From: Portulaca oleracea
Lineage: Eukaryota > Streptophyta > Magnoliopsida > Caryophyllales > Portulacaceae
Assembly (NCBI GenBank): GCA_029582165.1
Contig: CM055876.1
Location: 13,164,501 to 13,228,500 of the forward strand
Length of the DNA: 64,000 bases
Direction: 5' to 3'
Below, piece after piece: positions 11,035 through 22,300 of the stretch (positions are counted from its first letter, which is position 1; each line of letters opens with the position of its first letter). The notes under the pieces were generated by a model. It did no database searches and was not told the origin of the DNA. It was given only the letters and a program-made list of their open reading frames with translations. Position numbers and translations under genes: made by a program.

Positions 11035-13160
11035 CTAAGAATCGGTTTTTTTAATTTTTCTATCAAAAAAATTGTCAGAGAGGGGGTATTTAGAGCGAAT
11101 AATGTCGACCCAGAGACCAGTTCCAAAAAGGTATTTCCAAGAGAGTTTGCTAAGAAAGGCACTGTTAACGGCGGCCGTTTTACGAAGCCCCAAGCCATCA
11201 TATTTTTTAGGTTGACAAATTTTGTCCCAAGAAATTAAAGCCAGGCCCTTGTTGGTATTGGGGTCTTTCCAGAAGAAGTTATGATTAATAGCGTCGATTT
11301 TGTTGGCAGTATCGATAGGAAGTTGAAAGCATTGCATAGTGTGAGCAGGGAGGGATTCAAGATTAGATTGAATTAGAGCAATACGATCAGCTTTTGAAAT
11401 AAACGTGGATTTCCAACCTTGCAACTTCTGATTTGCCTTATCTAGCAGCAGCGAGAAGCAGTCTTTGGACGACCTGCCACTGAAAACAGGGCAGCCTAAA
11501 TATTTTCCTAAAGAGTCACGTCTAGGGACATTGAATATGCTGGAGATCAAGAGTTTGTCCTCAGTGCAAGTGTTTTTTGAGAAAAGGAGGATGAACTTAT
11601 TATAGTTAATTAGTTGACCAGAGAGCCAGCTAAACCTGTTGATGAAGTGTTTAAGGAGGTTAGCAGAACTAGAAGAGGCCCTACAAAAGAGCAAGCTATC
11701 ATCTACAAAAAGAAGGCAAGGTACTGGAAGCGATTGCGGAGTGAGCTTAAGGCCAATACCAGAACGCGGTAGGGAAGAAAGAGTTCTAAGATAAACGGTA
11801 AACACCTCCATACAAATAATGAATAAGTAAGGTGAGAGTGGATCACCTTGCCGTATACCCCTGGAAGGTTTGAAAAAGCCACAGACTTCGTTATTTATTA
11901 GAAGCGAGTAGGAAACAGTTGTTATACATTCCCGAATCCAGGATATCCATTTTTCATTGAAGTCAAATTCTTTCATGACTTGAAAGAGAAAATCCCATTC
12001 AATTATGTCAAATGGCTTTTCAAGGTCGAGTTTTAAAGCAACCCAACCCTTTTTACCCTTCATGTTATTAAATTTATGAATGAACTCATGAGCAACAAGG
12101 ATATTATCGTGAATAGAGAGACTTGGGATAAAAGCTAATTGGACGGGGTCAATAAATTTGTTTAGAATGGGCCTCAGGTGATTGGCCAGAATTTTAGAAA
12201 TGATCTTATAGATGCTGTTACACAGGCTGATAGGCCTGAAATGAGCTGGAGAAGATGGGTTATCATTTTTGGGAATGAGCGTGATTAGAGTATGATTGAT
12301 TTGTTTGAGAAGTTTACCGGTTTCAAAAAAAGAACGAACGGCAGCGCAAAGGTCTTGTTTAATAATATTCCAGTAGGATTGATAAAAAGCGATACCGAAG
12401 CCATCAGGACCCGTCGCTTTAAACTTATCTTGTTGGAAAACAGCCTGCTCTATTTCAAAATCTGTGACATCCTTAGTCAGGTAGGCATTATCCACTTCGG
12501 ATAAACATGGGGAAACATCAAGGCCTAGATTACGAGAGGGGTCAGCTTCTGATTTAAATCTTTTGGAGAAGTCATCCACAAGGATCTTTTGAATTTCACC
12601 CACTTCCGAGGTCCAAAGACCAAGATCATTTTTAATATGGTTGATTCTGATCGCTGCTTTACGAGATTTCATTGACAAGTGGAAGAGCCTTGAATTTCTA
12701 TCACCATTGTCAAGCCAATTTTTCCGATGGAAGGGGCCCCAATACTTTTTGTTAAAGAGGTGAAGTCTTTCTCTTTGTTTGATAAGTCGAAAATACCAGC
12801 TGTTGAGCCTGGCACTGCCAGGATTAGCAATAAGTTTATCCTCAACCGAATGAAGGAGCTCATCATTTCTTTGTAGCTCACTCTTATAGTTACTGAAGGT
12901 AAGTTTGGCCCAGTTTCTTAAAGCAAACGTAGTGCTTTGAAGTTTTCTAGTCAGGAAGAACATAGGAGTCCCAACAAAACGTAAAGACAAACTTTTTTTA
13001 ACAAGCTTGGAAGCCTCAGAATAAGAGGTCCAATGGGGCTGGAATTTAAAGTTATGACCTTTCTTGGATGGAGATGAAGAATCCAGTTCAAGCAGAATAA
13101 AGGAGTGATCAGAGATAGTGAATGGTCCGGTCCACTCGAGACTTTATAGTTTGGAAACAT
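11035..13160 (-). pseudogene. LINE ORF2 reverse transcriptase domain (651-codon open stretch 11035-12990)
   Basis: An open stretch of 651 codons carries the non-LTR reverse transcriptase in order: an N-terminal segment with WLDNGDRNSRLFH, then TLIPKND..P..FRPISLCN, a fingers/palm motif LKLDLEKPFD (first catalytic Asp kept, usual A-Y replaced by P-F), RGIRQGDPLSPYLF, and FVDDSLLF with both catalytic Asp residues. A downstream KYLGCPVF motif is also present. Length and order match plant L1-clade ORF2. The frame is lost upstream towards the endonuclease and downstream near 11035, so it is a relic with a well preserved core. Confidence 0.88.
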
Positions 13161-13166
13161 GGATTC

Positions 13167-13785
13167 CTAAGCAGGGGATATAAGCACTCGGTCTAGTTTT
13201 ACATAAATCAAATGGCCTTTGCAAGACTTTTTCCAAATGAATTGACGACCCGAGAACAAAGTGTCAATGCAGAGGGTGTTCAGGAGGAAGTTATTGAGCC
13301 TGATAAAACGATCTGGCTTGCAACTTGGACCCCCAAATTTTTCAGATGGGCAAAGGAGTTCATTAAAATCTCCCATCAGACACCAGGGAAGAAGTATAGT
13401 ATTAGCCAGCGTCAGAAGGCTATCCCAAAACATGTCTTTATCTCCGTTTTGAGCAGGGCCGTAGCAGGTCGTAGTTAGGAATCGACAATTGATTGATTTG
13501 TTTATGACTTCGCAATGAATGAATCTAGGGTTGGATTGAAGAATGTTAATTTCAGTAGTTGTGAAGTTCCATAAGCACCAAATACCACCAGAGTGGTTGG
13601 TGGGAGGAATCGAGTAAAATTTGTCAAACCCTAGCCTTCAAATGATGCGGTTAGTGTTTTCTGAGTTAACCATAGTTTCGATAAGAAAGATCACATCAGG
13701 ATTAAGAGTAGAACGCAGGAATTTAATTTCTTGTTGAAGTTGGGCTTTTTCTGGCCCCTTGGACATTCCAACTTATTATTTTCAT
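13167..13785 (-). pseudogene. LINE ORF2 endonuclease domain, broken
   Basis: The AP-type endonuclease/exonuclease/phosphatase fold is recognised by its ordered motifs: MKIISWNVQG at the start, FLIET (catalytic Glu), a long run through YGP, LMGDFNELL (Asp/Asn), and LDRVLIS near 13180. The SDH catalytic His motif follows in another frame at about 13107. The frame is interrupted soon after the start (near 13755) and by a TGA at about 13642. It would nick target DNA to prime reverse transcription in an intact element. Confidence 0.8.
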
Positions 13786-16260
13786 GGTCTGTTTATAGTA
13801 AATGGCTTCCGCAGCCAAGGAGAGTGGGTTCCGCACCTAAAAGAACATATCAAAATCAGGAAGAACCTTAATAGTGTAGAATTGTAGTGAATTACAACCT
13901 GAGTTATTAACATTACAAAAAGTAAGGAATATAGGGAGTAGCTAAATGAATCACTTGATACACTAATATGACAAATGTGAGCATAAGGTAAAACAAAAGA
14001 ACAATGGGCAGAGCTGCAGAACTTCCAGAGCGGCAAACAAGATGACCTGTAAAAGAGGTCACAGAGAGCTTGAAATACAACAAAAGCGTTAGTATCGTAG
14101 TAGGCGTTAGCAAACTGAGAGACAGCAAGAGAAAGGAAATGGAATGAGGAAGATCGAGGAGGTCTCAGAGTAATAAAGATTAGCCCACAGTCCTCAAAGA
14201 GGAACTCGTCATCGACCGAAATCAGAGAAGGACAGAGATACAAAGAGGATGGCTGCCTAATTGCAATAGCAATGGCAGCGACATCCATAGAGAGCGACCT
14301 ACTGAGATACAGAGCGGCTGCTAAGCTAACGAAGTAGCGGCAACAACGCACTTAAACTGTATCAAGAAAGGAAAAGAAAGGGACATCGTTAAGAAAAAAG
14401 GCGAATATCCAAGCGCAAAAGGACGGGTAACATCTGCAAAATAGATACAAATAATACAAGCGAGGGAGAAGTAAAAACCTAGCCACCCACTGAAGACAGC
14501 AACCGTTAAACCACGAGCGGAGAAAGATAAGCACCAGCATATAAGAGGAGACGATGAGGGAAATAAAACAGTGAAGGAGCATAGCATCAAGAGAATAACA
14601 AAAGGAATAAGTAAGAAAGCATACCACAATACTTCAGGATTAATAGAGAAATACAACAGGAAAAAAAGCGAAGGATTAAAAATCACAGCATACATGACAT
14701 TAAGGGGAACCACTATAAAACCAAAAGGACAAAACCTTGAATCAGGAAGAAAAAAGGACAGGAAAACCCAATGACACGGAAAGGGAAGTAAATAATGAAA
14801 ATTGGGACAGTCATAGAGAAGGCTAAAACTAGTAAGACCAGAGACAAGGGCTTGGATAGAAGCATTAAAAACTAGGGCTACATTAATCACCTCCTTGAAT
14901 TGGAAGATAAAGTGGGGGATAAAGCAGGATACAAGCATGCTTGAAACAGAAAAAGGAAGAACAAATTGTACCTCTTACAAAATAGAACCAAGCCAACAGC
15001 CAAAAAACAATGATCAGTCTTAACCCAAAAAAGGTGCAAATACACAAGAATGCACAGAGAATTAACAACCAAAAACCTACCCCAAAAAACAGCATGACAG
15101 CTAATTAGTGGGAGGATTCGCCCCAGGGAACATCTTTATAGAAATGCATCAACATAAGAACAGCACAAAAAATCCAGCAGTTACCAAGCACAGAAACACA
15201 AAATCTAGAAACATCGGCTACACAAAGAAGCAAAGGCTAATAAGATAGAGTAACAATTAGCAAAAAAAACGCAAAACATAAAGGGTAAGCAAATCGGCAG
15301 GCCTTGGGGCTCAAGGGACATACACACCTGAGGACAAAACCATAGGCAGCATAGGCCGAGTAGTTTAGGGTGAAAACCTTGCTGACCACGCAGAAGCGCC
15401 TTTGGAACAGTAATCGCGGCAATTCACGATTCAAGAAAGATTGCCAGGGCCTTGAAAACCAAAACGTCACACCAAAACCTTTAAGCGGTGTTTCAGAGAA
15501 ACTCCAGCACGCCAGATAATCATAAGGGTTGCAAACACCTTCAGATCTAGCCAAAGAAGAGGGAGAGAATGCATGATATTCTGAGAGATATCGTTATAAA
15601 TCGAAAAAGGAATGACTGCATGAGGACCGAAGATCACAAAGGGGAGAGGAAGAGGCTGAGATCTGCAGAAGAGAGCGGAAAACGAAGCGGCAAGTGTGTA
15701 GATTAGGGTCAGAAAAATAGATTGCATATGGACGACCGCAGGAACATCTCCAAAAAGAGAGAGATATACATTTTTCTGAGATAGAACAGGGGAAAACGTA
15801 GGAGGAGATCAAGTAGAATCGAAATTCGCATAGTATGTATTCAGAGAGTCGGATTTGCAGAAGGCAAAGGGGAAAGAAGTGGCAAAGAGGAGAATTAGGG
15901 TTAGAAGGGGGAGTTTCATTTGGAAGACCAAGATTACATCTCTAGAGAGAGAGGGAGGGTCCTAGAAAGGCTCTACAGTCACACAACATAAGTTATCCCT
16001 GATTCTAGAATGAAGACATGATAATTTTAGTGATTATTGAGAGGGTGTTGTGGTGAGAGAATTTGAGAGGATGAGGAGAGGAGAGGGAGAGGAGAGGAAG
16101 AGGAGAGGGGCAAATAAGTCTTTTGGGGGGTGATATTAGTAAAAGGGGGGCGACATATATTAATGTCCTTTTTTTTTACCCAATTTTCAAGATAGATAGA
16201 AAGGAAAAAAAATAATCTTTTGCCTCTAATCACATTTCTTCTTGCCCAATTTAATCCTAA
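13786..16260. other. Uninterpreted stretch upstream of the LINE; long hydrophobic minus-strand frames
   Basis: The place where LINE ORF1 should be holds several minus-strand open frames (13782-14351, 189 codons; 14321-14938, 205 codons; 15237-15554, 105 codons) that are very rich in Phe, Leu, Cys and Ser and match nothing I recognise. No DUF4283, CCHC knuckle or RRM is visible. Their composition follows a CT-rich minus strand, so they may be chance frames. The plus strand shows nothing better. Confidence 0.3.
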
Positions 16261-16267
16261 ATTTCTA

Positions 16268-16306
16268 GCCCGTCTACCTATGCCTTGCACGGGCCATTTC
16301 AACTAG
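16268..16306 (+). mobile_element. Possible Helitron 3' terminus
   Basis: A short hairpin (GCCCGT at 16268-16273 pairing with ACGGGC at 16289-16294) lies 8 nt before CTAG (16303-16306), which is followed by T. Plant Helitrons end this way: a GC hairpin, about 10 nt, CTRR, insertion between A and T. No 5' TC end or Rep/helicase frame was identified, so the element's extent is unknown. Confidence 0.4.
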
Positions 16307-16309
16307 TTT

Positions 16310-19150
16310 TTATATAAAATTTTCGAAAATTCCAATCCAACAATTGGAAATTTCATTTGATCGAATTTAAATTTCTATTTTGCCATATGTTGTTTAAGGG
16401 GATCTATAAAAAGAATCTTATTTATTTTTGTTTGCTTTTTTAAATATAGTTGGGATATTATTCGTGAATATCTTAATAATTTTTATCTATTCTAAACTTT
16501 TCTGACTAAATATTTTTTTAAAAAAAATTAATTGTTGAAAAATATGTATTATAGACAGGAAAAATCAAAAGAAAATTCAATTCGTCCTCATCGCAACGAC
16601 GCCACTAATCACTCACCACCATTCCTCTCTTAATTATCCACATCACGTACTCTTGAGTGATTTTGAGAAGAAAAAGCTTGAACGTGAATTGAATTCACCG
16701 TCTTTAATGAATTATTTACCCTCTATCACTCAGGTGCTCTCTAGATCAACAAATATCCCTTCAGCATAGTTATTAAAATCCCGATCCTGATTTACGATTC
16801 TACGATTTTATGGTCAAAAATCGTCGAAACGATTCTACAATTTACAGACGATCCACGATCTTGCATGGGCTAAATTCCGATCCTAACTTCCCCATAGTTT
16901 CGAGTTAGGATCCCGATTTTAACAACCTTGCCCTTCAGGATTAATCAAGTCTTGTCAAAACTCAGTTGAGCAAATCTAAAAATTCCCTAAAATCTCTGTG
17001 ACTAAAATAACGTAAAGGAAGAGAGAGATAGAGAGGTTGTCAGTTGGCTAAGCAGTTTTTACAAATAAAACTGTAAAACTGTTTCCTATTATCCAGGAAA
17101 CAAATTACTGGATAAGTTTATAATTAATTATTTATTTAAATTAAATCAAATAAACAATAAAGCCAATACTATATAGTGTAGTTGAGTCCATCGTATGTTC
17201 CGTGTTCTGGCACCGCGCACAAAGTGCTAAGTGCCGCAAAAATATTTTGCACCAAATTCTTTAAAGGGCAGGACTTGGTGTTCACCGCTTATGGAGAACA
17301 TTGGTGGAGGAGCAAATTTAAAGAAATTGTGGTTCCCAATCCGAAGTTTGGGCTCCACTAATAGGCCGAGACTAATGAACAAAAAGAATATTGGTATGCA
17401 TAATTCTAGAAGCAGAGTCAAGCTCCATATATAGCAACGTTCCGCATTCGTGAAGGTTGAAGGAATCATCAAGTTGAAGGCGAGAAAATGGGTCTCGAGG
17501 GCGTCGCCCAAGGGAGCGAGGGGTCTTCCATCGGCCATTAGAGCAGAGGAAGTGGAATTGAAAACTGGAATTCCTTTTACATTTCATAGCGATCATCCAA
17601 GGATTGCAAATATAGAGAGAGTAGGAGTGGTTATTGAGGAGGTAGTTACTGAAAAAAAGACCAACAATGATATTGACCAATATCAATGGTTAAGAGAAAG
17701 GGAGCAGTTATGGAGTAAATTTGAATGGTTGAGATATATACAGAATTATAAGATTATCTGGATGAGGAAGGGAAGAATTTACATGTCACTCATTTTGCAA
17801 TTTATAAATAAAAGATATGTTTCACTCCAATTTTTAGGCAATGCCCTTAAACCCAAGGAGGAAGGAATCATGAGGCAAGCCAAAAGTACCACCTAGCTTT
17901 TCAATTCCCCAGCCCCAGTGTTCTCATTTATAAGGAAAATTATGAATTACTCGAGAGTGTGAGCATATTTGTTAAATTGAATATGGCTGCCGAAGGGGAG
18001 CTTCAATCAAACCATTTTCTTTCTACATATTTGTTTTACAAAAATGACACACATAAAATCAAGGCCTGCTTCAAATAAGCTAAGGCTTAGTTCATATTTG
18101 TTGGGAATGTTCCGATAATGTTCAATTTATTTGAATATTTTAGTCAAGTTAATATAGTAATCATATATTTGGCAAGAGATCTCTATAATTTGTTAAATGG
18201 TTTAATCACAACTATATTATTTGGTCCCATAGGTTTACACAAGTTAGCACATTAGAACAATACATGTATAGTCCAAAATAATATGGTATTATTTTGGAAA
18301 ATCAAAATTAATGTATATTAATCAAGGTAATATAATATGTTACAAGAGTTACCCATAATTTAGTGAGAAATAAATCTTTTTAGCAGATGCGATTTATTTC
18401 TGATAAATTAATGATATGAAGTTTTCGATTAGCAATGTTTTTTTTTTTTGAAATCAAACATATTTCATCAATAGCAAGTCATACGACACTTACAATGAAA
18501 ATCGTCATTGAACAATTGTAAATTTAAAACGTAGATATGAAATTCAACTTCCAAATAACTAATACTAATTTTACTGACATTCGGCTCCGATTTCTTCGAT
18601 GACTCTGCATCTTTCCTCGATAACTATGCATATTTACCATTAACGGAGAACCTCACAATCGTGATATAGCGATTTGAAAGTAGATCTTCATCCTACGTAT
18701 TATACCACACCAACTGAACAAAAACTCTAGAAAGAGATTAAAAACCCTAAATAAGGGTACAATAAAACTCTAGAAAGAGACTAAAAACCCTAAATAAGGG
18801 TACAATAAAAACTCTTACAAAAGAAGAGACTAACTTTCTTGGCGTAAACGTAAAACCAAACTAACACAATTGAAGTAGAAATCAATCAAATTGGGGCTCA
18901 CCATCGATAAAAAAAACGATGGCAACCCGTTCAAGGAAGTGGAGGCTTAGGGTTTTCTACTTGTGGAGCTTATGTTGGATCTCCATCATTAATTGTTCTT
19001 TTCTAAACCCACTCAATTAGCAAAGTTGAGAATGCAATTATGATAGAAATTTCAATTAAATTTTTACTGTTTTCTGATTTCTTCGTAATAATCTGTTAGT
19101 TCAACCAGGGCATCCGGCATAGACCCGTTTGTTAACACAACACAACCGAT
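16310..19150. other. Intergenic, AT-rich; one unrecognised 148-codon frame
   Basis: No gene can be supported. A plus-strand frame at 17450-17896 (148 codons) sits in DNA of slightly higher GC than its surroundings. It matches no family I recognise and overlaps frames of similar length on the other strand, so it is probably not a gene. A T-run at about 18441-18452 preceded by DNA resembling LINE tails on the minus strand may mark a truncated retroposon. Confidence 0.35.
18721..18808. repeat. Two-copy tandem repeat, period 43 bp
   Basis: The unit AAAACTCTAGAAAGAGA...GGGTACAAT occurs twice (starts 18721 and 18764) with one base difference. Confidence 0.85.
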
Positions 19151-19327
19151 TGTGTACTGTCGAATTCTGATAAGAGACACCAACGGCGTGTTTGGCTGGA
19201 TGTCCAATTACCAACCCGAAGAGGAAAACGGAAAATACCCAAATCATCCAAAGCAAGTTTCATTCAAACTCCCCTGCCTTGGCCAGGACATCTTCTCCTC
19301 TGTCACTCCTGCTCATTCAATTCAACC

Positions 19328-22300
19328 ATGGCAAACAAAGCACCCATCTTCATTTTCTCCCTCCTCTTCTTCTTCTCCATTTTCTCTCTCCTCCTTCTCT
19401 CATCACCCACCAAACTGTTCCTCAAAACCCCATTTCATCCGAGGGACATTCTCCCTCTTTTGCCCAGGGAGTATTCATGGCCGATTCTCAACTATCTCCA
19501 TGGTGCAGCGGACCTTCTTCCCACCTTCGTTGGAGCTGCTTCTTCAACTAACCACACATTGGAATGGAAGGGGGCTTGCTTTTATGAAAACACTGCTTGG
19601 TTGGAGTTTCATAACAAAACTGGCTCTCAATTTGGGGGTGGTACGCTTCATTTGAAGGTATCTCGATTCTGTTCATTCTGGGTGTTCTTTTCAATTCACG
19701 ATTCATCAAGTTTTCACCTCGTTTGAGTGATTAATATGGGTTGTCTTCCAATTTCTTCCTTCTTTTGGTGGGTTTGAGTTTTGAACTGTGGTATTTGGAT
19801 TTCGATTGCAATTGCTGATCGTCGGCTGTTAGTTTGTTCTTATGATTGAATTTGGGTCTTGCTGCGGTTTAGGATCATGGTTTCAGTTGTAATTGCTTAA
19901 TATTGTTGGTGGGTCTTTTCTCTGCTTGATTTTGATCGTGGGAGCTCCAAGTTTGATTGAAACTTATGGGGTTGTTTGGTCTGCATTTAATGGTAGGAAC
20001 TAGAACAACAGGATAAGGGAAAAACAGAAAAGGGGCTTGTTTAACTGTTTGTTTCAGCAAGGAACGAATGCCATTTAGTTTATAGTCATAGAGAATCTAT
20101 ATGGGAAATATCAACTTAATCATTGATTCAATGTTAAGGAATGAATGAAAATGGAACAAATTATTTTACATATATGAAAAAGTCAAACAAGCTTAGACAA
20201 ACAACAGTGATTCAAGAAACATGATGATCATGTTCTTGTCTTTCAATTTTTGCTTTTCATTTTTTCCCCTTGCAAATTGTGTTCTCTCTTCACGCTACTT
20301 TCCTTTCCCCCATTTAGGTCCCTGGAATATTGAGAGCAGTAAATAGATGTTTAGTCATGCTCCTGGTTTTAGGCCTTGTTTGGGGAAATTGACATCGCTA
20401 ATGGGCCATAAACCTTAACTATGTTATGTTGAGTAATTGTATGACTATGATATCTGAGAGTATTAGTATGGGCATTTAGAAGTCCAAGCATATTCCTAAG
20501 GTTGAGGTACAATTCTAGGTAGTATGCCTGCTTGATCCCGGTGCTGTTTAGTCAGATATCATTGTTCTTCCTATTGCTATTTTCGGGTGCCTTGTAAATT
20601 TCCCAGTTTCAGTTTGCATTTTGGAGACTATAATTTATCTAGACCTGATTATGTCTGCAATGCATACACATTGACCGTGTTGATAAGTTTTCCTTAAAGA
20701 TAAAAGGATCCTATGGAGAAGGGTTTCTATGCTAGACTGTACATTCATATATTTGAGAATCATGTAGAGCTACTTTCAAGCTTGTAAAATAGGATTGGCC
20801 TTTATTTTGGTGTTGAGCAGAGAGTAGGGTGGATACTTAATATGCTTATCTTGATTCTAACCATGGATTCAAATGTGCTAATCCGCAATTAATGGAAGCA
20901 CCGGGAATGGTTTTGGAGTTGGGTGGCCAGGTTCTTGAGTCACTCTTTTAAGTACAATATTTTGCTGAAGGCCCAGGAGTACCATTCAGAATTTTCTGAA
21001 TGTGTTTATGATAGTAAACTAGCTTTATGTTCAAAATCAGCAGATCACAAAGAGATGCACTCTGCTGAATAAATTCAATATTTAGGAGTGAGAAAGGCCT
21101 AAGAGCATGAAACTTTTGGATATGATCTTTCCTAGCTTTGAATTTTTATTTATTTTCTTAAAATATGATATAACCTGTGATGGATTAGTGAATGACCTTG
21201 CAAATCACAATTTCTGTTATGCTAATTTGTGCCTCCTTGCAAACATATAGATTTTGCTAAAGCCCGTTGTCGTTGCTGTGTCATCGTGTAGTTTTCTTAT
21301 CAACCTTTGATGTAGTCAACTTTATAATATTATGCAGATTTGGACAGTAACATTATGAGTGTCTTTTATGAAGTTTTTCTTATATTATACTTGGTTGTCT
21401 CAATCTGAAATGATTAGTTCATGCATAACTTTTGATCATATGGGTAACCTTTCTATCATTTATGTTCAACCAGGTTAGCAATGCCCATAGTTGGACTTGT
21501 ATGGACATTTATGTCTTTGCAACCCCATTCCATGTAACATGGGACTACTATTTAGTCTCTCGGGAACATACATTGGATTTCAAGGAGTGGTCTGGGAAAG
21601 CTGAATATGAATATGTGAGTGACTTTTTTCTCTTTACCCTCATCCCCCCATGTGACCTGGTTATTAGCTTACTCTAACTTTGCCTCAGGTAAAAGAGCAT
21701 GGAGTTTCAATTTTCCTTATGCAAGCAGGAATGTTAGGGACTTTGAAAGCATTGTGGGAGGTTTTCCCTCAATTTTCGAGTAGTGGTTGGGGTGAGAACT
21801 CTAACCTTGCTTTCCTTAAGAAGCATATGGGGGCTTCCTTTGATGAACGCCCAAAACCATGGGTTACCAACATCACTGCTGATGAGATTCAGTCAGGAGA
21901 CTTCCTGGCTATATCTAAGATCCGTGGGCGCTGGGGTGGATTTGAGACCCTGGAAAAGTGGGTCACAGGATCCTATGCTGGTCACACTGCTGTGTGTTTG
22001 AGAGATTCTGATGGGAAGCTTTGGGTAGCAGAATCTGGACATGAAAATGACAAGGTAACTTTGCAAATTGCTTGCTTGATCTACATGTATCCTGCATTTA
22101 TCTCACCTTTTGTGGTCAATCTTGTATGGTCTTGTTTGAGTGTCATTACATGTGTAATTGCTTCTCTACTGTGTACTTCTTATGGTTATCTTATGCTTTG
22201 ATGCTCAGAGGTGAAATTTCCTGGGTGAGAATGCCAAAGAGGACTCAAAGTAGTCAGAGCTGAAAATCCTCAATAAAGAAAATAAAAGGATGTGCTGCTG

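Larger units (their letters stand above)
9651..13785 (-). mobile_element. LINE (L1-type non-LTR retrotransposon), inactive
   Basis: Read on the minus strand, this is a full ORF2 order (endonuclease, reverse transcriptase, zf-RVT, RNase H) ending in an A-rich tail, seen on the plus strand as the T-run at about 9651-9683. The ORF2 start MKIISWNVQGA at 13785 is the stereotyped N terminus of plant LINE endonucleases. Several frameshifts and stops break the frame, so the copy cannot produce a full protein. The 5' boundary and ORF1 (normally with a DUF4283 and CCHC knuckle) are not recognisable beyond 13785. Confidence 0.88.

Noticed and set aside
17227..17896. Possible organellar insert or gene (148-codon plus frame, 103-codon minus frame)
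   Set aside because: Nothing in either translation matches an organellar or nuclear family I recognise; overlapping frames on both strands suggest chance.
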